From: DATDAH01 sp963823495
GTDB taxonomy: Bacteria; Actinomycetota; Acidimicrobiia; Acidimicrobiales; DATDAH01
Length of the DNA: 64,000 nucleotides
Assembly: GCA_963823495.1 (NCBI GenBank)
Contig: CAWGLV010000001.1
Span: 3,534,001 to 3,598,000 of the forward strand
Reading direction: 5' to 3'
In this document: positions 58,523 to 64,000 of the stretch, piece after piece
Position numbering within the stretch: position 1 is the stretch's first letter
Layout of the letters: each line of letters begins with the position of its first letter
Notes under the pieces: model-generated
The model's database searches: none
What the model was told of the DNA's origin: nothing
Seen by the model: only the letters and a program-made list of their open reading frames with translations
Translations under genes and position numbers: made by a program

Positions 58523-59377
58523 ATGGTGAGCAATCCGGAGCCGGCCCGGCGCGTCCCGTCCACCAAGGGCGTGACGGTCGCGGTCCATGACCTGGGTGGC
58601 GACGGGCCGCCCCTGCTGGTCGCCCACGCCAACGGCTTCTGCGGCGGGGCCTACGGGCCGCTGGCCCGCGAGCTGGCCCCGGCCCGCCACGTCTGGGCCC
58701 TCGACTTCCGGGGCCAGGGCCAGTCCACGCCGCCCGAGGGCCTCGACTTCGACTGGGACGGACTGGCCGACGACGTGGCGGCGGTGATCGAGTCGCTCGG
58801 CGGCGGTCCCGTCGACGGCGTCGGACACTCGATGGGGGGCGCCGCCCTCCTGCGGGCCGAGGGGCGACGGCCGGGAACGATCCGACGGGCCTACCTCTTC
58901 GAACCGATCGTCTTCCCGGCGGGCATCGAGCGGCCGGTCGGGGGCAACCTCATGGCCGAGGGTGCCCGCCGTCGCCGGGAGACCTTCGCCTCCCGCGCCG
59001 AGGCCCTGTGGTCCTACGGACGGCGACCGCCCCTCGGATTCCTCCGGGCCGACTCCCTCGCCGCCTACGTCGAGTACGGCTTCGAGGAGCTGGAGGACGG
59101 CTCGGCGCGCCTTCGTTGCCCGGGCGAGCACGAGGCCCGCATGTTCGAGACCGGCGGCACCATCACCACCGAGGACGCCGCAGCCGTGACCGTCCCGATG
59201 ACCGTCGCCGTCGGTGCCCTGGAGGAGGGCTGGGGCGGGCCGGCCCGCTTCGCCCCCGCCGTCGCCGAGGCCCTCCCGAACGGCCGGCTCAGTGAGCACC
59301 CCCTCCTGGGGCACTTCGGCCCCCTGGAGAACCCCCCGCAGATCGCCGCCGACGTCCTCGCCACGCTCGACGGCTGA
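58523..59377 (+). CDS. Alpha/beta hydrolase
   Basis: A 284-residue protein with PPLLVAHANGFCGGAYGPLA near residue 30, FRGQGQSTPPEGLDFDWDGL, the nucleophile elbow VGHSMGGAALL (Ser near 106), and a C-terminal HPLLGHFGPLENPPQ with the likely catalytic His. It is a typical epoxide-hydrolase/lactonase-like alpha/beta-hydrolase of unknown substrate. TACAAC lies 6 nt before ATG 58523 and no Shine-Dalgarno is seen; GTG 58526 is also possible. Confidence 0.85.
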   Translation: MVSNPEPARRVPSTKGVTVAVHDLGGDGPPLLVAHANGFCGGAYGPLARELAPARHVWALDFRGQGQSTPPEGLDFDWDGLADDVAAVIESLGGGPVDGVGHSMGGAALLRAEGRRPGTIRRAYLFEPIVFPAGIERPVGGNLMAEGARRRRETFASRAEALWSYGRRPPLGFLRADSLAAYVEYGFEELEDGSARLRCPGEHEARMFETGGTITTEDAAAVTVPMTVAVGALEEGWGGPARFAPAVAEALPNGRLSEHPLLGHFGPLENPPQIAADVLATLDG

Positions 59378-59414
59378 CCCTCCGCCGGACGGACCCGGGC
59401 TGGCCTTTACACCT

Positions 59415-59434
59415 GTCTAGAAATATGACAAGAC
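59415..59434. promoter_or_regulatory. Candidate TetR operator before methyltransferase-TetR pair
   Basis: GTCTAGAAATATGACAAGAC is symmetric at 7 of 10 position pairs and is the only AT-rich stretch for several hundred bases. It lies 6 nt before ATG 59441 in an otherwise GC-rich gap, so binding would block initiation. Confidence 0.4.
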
Positions 59435-59440
59435 TTGGGC

Positions 59441-60244
59441 ATGGGGGAGATCGAGGAGGCGCCGGCGTCGTACCGGATCAACACCGACGACGAGCAGGTC
59501 CGCCTCGAGCAGGAACGGCTGCTGACCCTCGCCCGGGTCATCGACCCCGCCACCCGGGCGACGCTCGAGGGGATCGTCGAATCCGGTTGGCACTGCTGTG
59601 ATGTGGGTTCGGGCGCGGGCACGGTCGTCGCCTGGCTGGCCGGACAGGTCGGTGGCGAGGGTCGGGTGCTCTCCCTGGATGTGGACTGCCGCTTCCAGCC
59701 GCCGTCGGCCGGAAACGTCCAGGTGCGGGAGGCCGACGTGACCGCCGAGCCGATCGGCGACACCGAGTTCGACCTCGTCCACGCCCGGGGCGTGCTCCAG
59801 CACCTCGCCCCGCGGGAGACGGTGCTGGGCGCCATGGCCGCAGCCACCAAGCCGGGGGGTTGGGTCGTGGTCACCGACGTGGACTGGGTCCAGTTCGACG
59901 CCCAGGAGATCCCCGAGCCGTTCGCCACCCTGTCGGCCACCCTGCGGGGCTTCGCGGTCGGACAGCACGGCTACGACGGCGAATGGGGTCGCCGCCTGGT
60001 CCCGGCGTTCACGGCCGCCGGCCTGACCGACGTCGACGCCACCGGCCACACCTGGACCATGCACGGCGGTACCGACTCCGCCGAGTGGTACGTCGGTGCC
60101 CTCGCCCGGGCGTTGCCCCTCCTCCCCCCGGAGATCTTCCCCGACGGCTTCGATCCGGAAGCGGCCATCGCGCAGGCCCGCGAGCCGGAGTTCGCCGTTC
60201 TCTCGCCCCTGTCCGTCACCTGCGTGGGCCGGAGGCCATCGTGA
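59441..60244 (+). CDS. Class I SAM-dependent methyltransferase
   Basis: A 267-residue protein with SAM motif I CCDVGSGAGTVVAWLAGQVG (about 50-69), the acidic post-I LSLDVDCRF, EFDLVHARGVLQHLAPRETV (motif IV region) and KPGGWVVVTDVDWVQFD. It resembles UbiE-type small-molecule methyltransferases; substrate unknown. ATG 59441 is chosen over a TTG two codons upstream. Its stop overlaps the start of the following TetR gene (GTGA), so they are co-expressed. Confidence 0.9.
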   Translation: MGEIEEAPASYRINTDDEQVRLEQERLLTLARVIDPATRATLEGIVESGWHCCDVGSGAGTVVAWLAGQVGGEGRVLSLDVDCRFQPPSAGNVQVREADVTAEPIGDTEFDLVHARGVLQHLAPRETVLGAMAAATKPGGWVVVTDVDWVQFDAQEIPEPFATLSATLRGFAVGQHGYDGEWGRRLVPAFTAAGLTDVDATGHTWTMHGGTDSAEWYVGALARALPLLPPEIFPDGFDPEAAIAQAREPEFAVLSPLSVTCVGRRPS

Positions 60245-60816
60245 CGGCGACGGTCGTGGTCCGGCCGCTGTCGGCCACCCAGGCCGCCACCCGCCAGAAG
60301 CTGCTCGACGCCACCCGGGACCTCGCCGGGGCGGGGGGGTACGACGCGGTCACCGTGCGCACCGCGGCCGCGGCGGCCGGTGTCTCGGCCCCGACCGCCT
60401 ACCAGTACTTCACCTCGAAGGACCATCTGCTGGTCGACGTGCTCGTGGACCTGGTGGGGGACACCACCGGATCGCTGACCCAACGTCCGGTGACCGGCGA
60501 CACCGTTGCCGACCGCGCCGCGGCCACGCTCCGGCGGGCGGTCGCCCAGGTCCAGCAGGCGCCCGACCTGTACATCGCCCTCACCCGCGCCTACCTCTCC
60601 GGCGGCCCCGACGTCGCCCACGCCCGCGCCGCCATGGAGGGCTCGACGCGCCGGTGGATCGAACTGGCCCTGTCCGGCACCGACGCCGACCCGGTCCTCC
60701 AGGACGTGCTGGAGAGCCTGCTGTTCGCCCACATGGTCGGCCTGGTCACCGGGCGCCGGACCCCGGCCACCGTCGCCGACGACCTCGACACCGCCGTCCG
60801 GCGGGTCCTGTCATGA
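60241..60816 (+). CDS. TetR/AcrR family transcriptional regulator
   Basis: The 191-residue protein has ATRQKLLDATRDLAGAGGYD and TVRTAAAAAGVSAPTAYQYF (helix-turn-helix, about 15-53), then TSKDHLLVDVLVDLVGDTTG and a variable C-terminal domain. Start GTG 60241 overlaps the methyltransferase stop. It precedes a Rieske oxygenase gene (91-bp gap holding a large palindrome). Targets may be the palindrome at 59415-59434, the palindrome at 60829-60876, or both. Confidence 0.9.
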   Translation: MTATVVVRPLSATQAATRQKLLDATRDLAGAGGYDAVTVRTAAAAAGVSAPTAYQYFTSKDHLLVDVLVDLVGDTTGSLTQRPVTGDTVADRAAATLRRAVAQVQQAPDLYIALTRAYLSGGPDVAHARAAMEGSTRRWIELALSGTDADPVLQDVLESLLFAHMVGLVTGRRTPATVADDLDTAVRRVLS

Positions 60817-60828
60817 CCACCAGACCCG

Positions 60829-60876
60829 TTCTGGGCCCCACGACCCGCGTCGGGGCGCGGGCGACAGGGCCCAGAA
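60829..60876. promoter_or_regulatory. Nested palindrome in the Rieske oxygenase leader
   Basis: Outer arms TTCTGGGCCC (60829-60838) and GGGCCCAGAA (60867-60876) are exact. Five unpaired bases on each side lead to exact inner arms CCCGCG (60844-60849) and CGCGGG (60856-60861). The whole is a 48-nt nested hairpin 31 nt before the oxygenase GTG and just upstream of its GGAGGAG Shine-Dalgarno. Confidence 0.6.
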
Positions 60877-60907
60877 GGGGGATCTCGGGTACGGGAGGAG
60901 TCCCACG

Positions 60908-61981
60908 GTGACCACCGACTTCAGCACCTCGGCGGCGGCGAGGATCCGGGAGTTCGACGGGGAGACCCCGTTGCAGGTGATGGCCCGACAGGGCGAGCAC
61001 CGGCCGACGGCCATGACCGCTCTCGAGCGCTTCCCGTACTACGACACCTTCCCGTTCGCCTGGTACTGGGCCGCCTACGGCGACGACCTGGCCGTCGGCG
61101 AGGTCCGATCGGTCCGCTACCTGGCCCGCGACCTCGTCCTGTGGCGCGCCGAGGACGGCACGGCGCACGTGATGGACGCCTACTGCCCCCACCTCGGGGC
61201 CAACCTGGCCCTCGGCGGCCGGGTCGACGGATGCCACCTGGTCTGCCCCTACCACTGGTGGGAATGGGACGGCGAGGGCCGCAACGCCCACGTCCCCTAC
61301 AGCGACCGCACCAACCAGAAGGCCCGGATCCGCACCTACCCGACCATCGAGCGCAACGGCTTCGTGCTCTTCTGGTACCACCCGGACCCCGACCAGGCCC
61401 CCCTGTGGGACGTGCCCGAGCTCGACGAGTACTTCACCGACGACTGGACCGGGTTCTTCCCCACCGAATGGGAGGTGCGGTGCCCCTGGCAGGAGCTGGC
61501 GGAGAACGGCCCCGACTTCATCCACCTGAAGACCGTCCACGGTGCCGCCACCGTCCCCGAGGTCGAGGAGATCGCCTATGAGGGCTGGACCGGCCGCATC
61601 CGGGCCAAGGTCGACTTCGCCACGCCCCGAGGCCCCCAGCCCGGTCGCATCGACACCGATTCCTGGGGGCCGGGCGTCGGCATCGCCCGCTTCACCGGGA
61701 TCATCGACACCGTGTTCTTCGCCGGTACGACACCCATCGACCGGGAGTGGACGCTTTCGATCAAGGCCTACAAGGTGCGCCAGCTGGGATCGGACCGCGA
61801 GGCGCTGGCCAAGACCCGGCGGGTGGGCGACGCCCTCATCGCCGACCTCCGCAAGCAGATGGCCGAGGACAACGTGATCTTCGACAACAAGGTCCATCTC
61901 CCGACGCCCGCCCTCATCGACGCCGACGGCCCCATACTCCCGTTCCGCCGCTGGGCCGAGCGCTTCTACGTCAGGCCGTGA
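60908..61981 (+). CDS. Rieske 2Fe-2S non-haem iron oxygenase, KshA-like
   Basis: The oxygenase component of a two-part monooxygenase, 357 residues. The Rieske centre is Cys93-x-His95 (CPHLGANLAL) and Cys113-x2-His116 (CPYHWWEW). The mononuclear iron ligands lie at DFIHLKTVHGA (Asp203, His206, His211). The sequence type resembles 3-ketosteroid 9-alpha-hydroxylase oxygenase (KshA) and related steroid oxygenases of actinobacteria; the actual substrate is unproven and the reductase gene is not in the window. GTG 60908 has a strong GGAGGAG Shine-Dalgarno. Its last 11 bp overlap the convergent LLM gene. Confidence 0.9.
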   Translation: MTTDFSTSAAARIREFDGETPLQVMARQGEHRPTAMTALERFPYYDTFPFAWYWAAYGDDLAVGEVRSVRYLARDLVLWRAEDGTAHVMDAYCPHLGANLALGGRVDGCHLVCPYHWWEWDGEGRNAHVPYSDRTNQKARIRTYPTIERNGFVLFWYHPDPDQAPLWDVPELDEYFTDDWTGFFPTEWEVRCPWQELAENGPDFIHLKTVHGAATVPEVEEIAYEGWTGRIRAKVDFATPRGPQPGRIDTDSWGPGVGIARFTGIIDTVFFAGTTPIDREWTLSIKAYKVRQLGSDREALAKTRRVGDALIADLRKQMAEDNVIFDNKVHLPTPALIDADGPILPFRRWAERFYVRP

Positions 61982-62987
61982 GCTCGGCCATCATCTCGAG
62001 GACCGAGGGATCGCCGCTCCCGACGATGAGCGTGGTCACCGGGCTGGCCTTCCACGCCTCGAGTCGTTCGGTGATGCGCTCCCGGGGCCCACAGAGGCTG
62101 ATCTCGTCGGCGAAGTCGTCGGGCACGGCGGCGATGGCCTCGTCCCGCCTGCCCTCGAGGAACAGGTCCTGGATGGCGAAGGCCTCCTCCGCGAAACCCA
62201 TCCGGGCCATGAGCTCGGTGTGGAAGTTGCGGCCCTTGGCCCCCATGCCGCCGATGTAGAAGCCCAGCGTGGCCTTCACCGGCCACAGTGCCGTGGCCAC
62301 GTCGTCGGCCACGTTGACCGAGACGTTCACGGCGATCTCGAAGCCCTCCGGCACCGCGGGGAGGTCATAGAGGTCCTGGCGGGAGGGCGGGAAGTAGAGC
62401 GGCAGCCACCCGTCGGCGATCTCGAAGGCGAGGGCCACGTTCTTCGGCCCCTCCGCGCCGATAAGGACCGGGATCCGGGACCGCAACGGGTGGGTGATCA
62501 GCTTGAGCGGCTTGCCCAGCCCGACCGATCCCTCGCCGTCGTAGGGCAAGGGGTAGTGCGGACCCTCGCTGGTCACCGGCGCCTCCCGGGCGACGGCGCC
62601 GCGCACGACCTCCACGTACTCGCGGGTCCGGGCCAGCGGTTTGGCGAACGGGCGGCCGTACCACCCCTCGGCCACCTGGGGGCCGCCGACCCCGAGCCCC
62701 AGCACCGCTCGACCACCCGACAGGCCGTCCAGGGTGATGGCGTGCATGGCGGCGGTCGTCGGCGGACGAGCACCGATCTGGGCGATGCCTGTGCAGAGCT
62801 TCACCCGCTCGGTCGCGCCCGCCACGGCGGCCAACGGGGAGAAGGCGTCACTCGACCATGACTCTCCGGTCCACAGCGAGTCGTAGCCGAGGGCCTCGAC
62901 CCGGCGCGCCGCGGCGATCAGGTCCGAGGCGGGACGGGGCTCCGCCGTCCAGTAGCCGTACTGGTAGCCGAGCTTCAGGTCTGGCAC
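61971..62987 (-). CDS. LLM class F420-dependent oxidoreductase
   Basis: A 338-residue luciferase-fold protein with LGYQYGYWTAEPRPASDLIA, RRVEALGYDSLWTGESWSSD, VKLCTGIAQIGARPPTTAAM, GRAVLGLGVGGPQVAEGWYG and IPVLIGAEGPKNVALAFEIA, which match actinobacterial F420-dependent oxidoreductases. It starts at GTG 62987, which lies in a 7-bp hairpin. It follows the cupin gene by 21 bp on the same strand and may be co-transcribed with it. Substrate unknown. Confidence 0.92.
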   Translation of the reverse strand: MPDLKLGYQYGYWTAEPRPASDLIAAARRVEALGYDSLWTGESWSSDAFSPLAAVAGATERVKLCTGIAQIGARPPTTAAMHAITLDGLSGGRAVLGLGVGGPQVAEGWYGRPFAKPLARTREYVEVVRGAVAREAPVTSEGPHYPLPYDGEGSVGLGKPLKLITHPLRSRIPVLIGAEGPKNVALAFEIADGWLPLYFPPSRQDLYDLPAVPEGFEIAVNVSVNVADDVATALWPVKATLGFYIGGMGAKGRNFHTELMARMGFAEEAFAIQDLFLEGRRDEAIAAVPDDFADEISLCGPRERITERLEAWKASPVTTLIVGSGDPSVLEMMAELTA

Positions 62988-63001
62988 CCGTGAAGGGTGC
63001 C
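62983..63001 (-). promoter_or_regulatory. Hairpin covering the LLM start codon
   Basis: GGCACCC (62983-62989), five bases, GGGTGCC (62995-63001). The minus-strand GTG start at 62987-62985 is paired inside the stem, so it could limit translation or end the cupin transcript. Confidence 0.4.
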
Positions 63002-63008
63002 ACGGCCG

Positions 63009-63371
63009 TCAGGGGAAGAGCACGTAGACCTTGCGCAACGTCTCATGGATCTCCCAGGTCCCGGACCATCCACGGGGGAAGACCGCGCTGGAGCCGGCCG
63101 ACAGCTCGACCTCGGTTCCGTCGTCGTGGATGCAGGTCATCCGGCCGGACAGGACGTGGATGAACTCGCCCTCCTCCATGTCCCAGCGCGACTGCCCCGG
63201 CTCGCATTCCCACACCCCGGTCGACACCGACTCGTCCTCGGAGACCCAGAGGTCCACGCCGTAGGTGGGCATCGGGTCGCCGAGCGCCGTGGCCATGGGA
63301 GGCTCCAGGAGCCCCCAGTCCTCGAGGTCGTCGGTGGACAGCTCATCGGCGCGGACGCTGGGTGTGGTCAC
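63009..63371 (-). CDS. Cupin domain protein
   Basis: A 120-residue single-domain cupin with WECEPGQSRWDMEEGEFIHV, then LSGRMTCIHDDGTEVELSAG and SAVFPRGWSGTWEIHETLRK. It fits the short DUF861-like subgroup, with an Asp/Glu-rich first motif and His-poor metal site. Such small cupins often bind small organic acids or amines without a clear reaction. It is upstream of the LLM gene on the same strand and shares a likely transcript. Divergent from the FHA gene across about 100 bp. Confidence 0.85.
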   Translation of the reverse strand: MTTPSVRADELSTDDLEDWGLLEPPMATALGDPMPTYGVDLWVSEDESVSTGVWECEPGQSRWDMEEGEFIHVLSGRMTCIHDDGTEVELSAGSSAVFPRGWSGTWEIHETLRKVYVLFP

Positions 63372-63477
63372 CGGGCGGACGCTAGCCAGCCAGCCCGATC
63401 CCCTGAGCGACCGGCCCCACCCGTCGGGGTCCGCCGCCGCGGACCACTACGCTCGGGTCGGCGGAGACGAGGTGCCG

Positions 63478-64000
63478 ATGTCCGGACAGATAGTCGAGGT
63501 ACGACAGGACGGGCGCCGGACGCTACACGTCCTGGTCCGGGACCAGCTCGAGATCGGACGCGAGTGCGACGGCCTGCTCCTCGCCGACGGTGAGGTGTCG
63601 CGTCGCCACTGCCGCCTCGACCTCGTGGACGACGGCATCCAGGTGGTGGACCTCGGCAGCACCAACGGGACCCTGCACAACGGCGTCCGCATCACCAACC
63701 CGGTCGTCCTCGGGCCTGAGGACGTCGTCCGCTTCGGCTCGACCGAGGTGACCCTGTTCGCCCCCGCCCGAGCCCAGACGCTGGCCCCGCCGGTCGCGGC
63801 GGCCCCGGCACGCGGGACCATCGTCCAGCAGGCCCCCGCCGCCGCACCGGCACCGGCTCCGGCACCCCCGCCCGCCGATGCCGCGACCAAGGTCGTGGCC
63901 GCGTCCCCCTCGGGTGGCGGCGACGCGAGGGCCACCTCCATCCTCAAGGTGGCGGCCGCGGTCCAGGAACAACCCCCCACGGTCCAGTCCGCGGCGGGCG
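63478..64000 (+). CDS. FHA domain protein (3' end beyond window)
   Basis: At least 174 residues. The FHA fold is clear: LEIGRECDGLLLADGEVSRR, HCRLDLVDDGIQVVDLGSTN, then GTLHNGVRITNPVVLGPED, which includes the GR, SxxH and NG residues that bind phosphothreonine. A Pro/Ala-rich linker follows (about 100-140) and the frame runs off the right edge. FHA proteins in actinobacteria act with Ser/Thr kinases, often in secretion, cell division or signalling. ATG 63478 is chosen; GTG 63472, with better Shine-Dalgarno spacing, would add two residues. Confidence 0.85.
   Translation, partial: MSGQIVEVRQDGRRTLHVLVRDQLEIGRECDGLLLADGEVSRRHCRLDLVDDGIQVVDLGSTNGTLHNGVRITNPVVLGPEDVVRFGSTEVTLFAPARAQTLAPPVAAAPARGTIVQQAPAAAPAPAPAPPPADAATKVVAASPSGGGDARATSILKVAAAVQEQPPTVQSAAG

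Overview
The window is 64 kb of very GC-rich DNA with dense coding on both strands, many GTG starts, ATGA/GTGA stop-start overlaps inside operons, actinobacterial families (DUF2510, DUF3566, TIGR03085-like, F420-dependent luciferase-like oxidoreductases, DUF222/HNH, neocarzinostatin-like lipoprotein) and a surplus of acyl-CoA, enoyl-CoA and TetR genes. This fits a free-living member of the Actinomycetota, most likely Acidimicrobiia; the class assignment is inference from gene content. No rRNA, tRNA, CRISPR array, prophage or insertion sequence was seen.

Layout. 1-6373: a DUF2510 protein cut by the left edge, a TetR regulator divergent from an enoyl-CoA hydratase, an esterase, a fused electron-transfer flavoprotein, a hydroxyacid dehydrogenase and a class II aldolase. 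6383-12046: a thiol/selenium redox island with egtD and egtB (ergothioneine), a 33-codon leader ORF, two genes whose reading frames run through an in-frame TGA followed by a bacterial SECIS-like hairpin (a CC/Se-motif-like protein and a SelU/AhpC-TSA_2-like peroxiredoxin), a DUF3179 lipoprotein, and an ECF sigma/anti-sigma pair. 12109-21766: a ClC channel, a five-gene peptide ABC operon ending in a neocarzinostatin-like lipoprotein, and two exported proteins. 21775-30276: an acyl-CoA dehydrogenase with a frameshift and an acyl-CoA synthetase, divergent from a TetR gene across a perfect 17-3-17 palindrome, then a branched-chain-type ABC operon. 30254-39121: DUF3566/ParA, an amidohydrolase operon, an alcohol dehydrogenase/VOC/LLM operon, a cold-shock gene, and an acyl-CoA dehydrogenase divergent from an LLM gene.

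39193-49831 looks like one catabolic regulon. A seven-gene minus-strand operon (TetR, MaoC-like dehydratase, enoyl-CoA hydratase, acyl-CoA dehydrogenase, two tandemly duplicated enoyl-CoA hydratases, acyl-CoA synthetase) sits beside a NIPSNAP-like gene, a periplasmic-binding-like protein without a signal peptide, and an amidohydrolase. A shared TTCA-N6-TGAA inverted repeat lies at the TetR promoter and at the amidohydrolase promoter. Between the MaoC gene and the first hydratase are four tandem 38-bp copies of the hydratase translation start, forming a chain of 13-codon mini-ORFs. 49841-64000: a secreted beta-helix protein, a sulfatase, an M20 peptidase, a DUF222/HNH protein, EngB, PurU, hydrolases, a methyltransferase/TetR/Rieske oxygenase group, an LLM oxidoreductase, a cupin and a right-edge FHA protein.

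Two general points. Many genes start 6-9 nt after a TANNNT -10 element with no Shine-Dalgarno sequence, suggesting widespread leaderless transcription. Four otherwise well-conserved genes carry a single-base frameshift (ACAD at about 22505, permease at about 28212, amidohydrolases at about 32267 and 48643). These may be real lesions or sequence errors.
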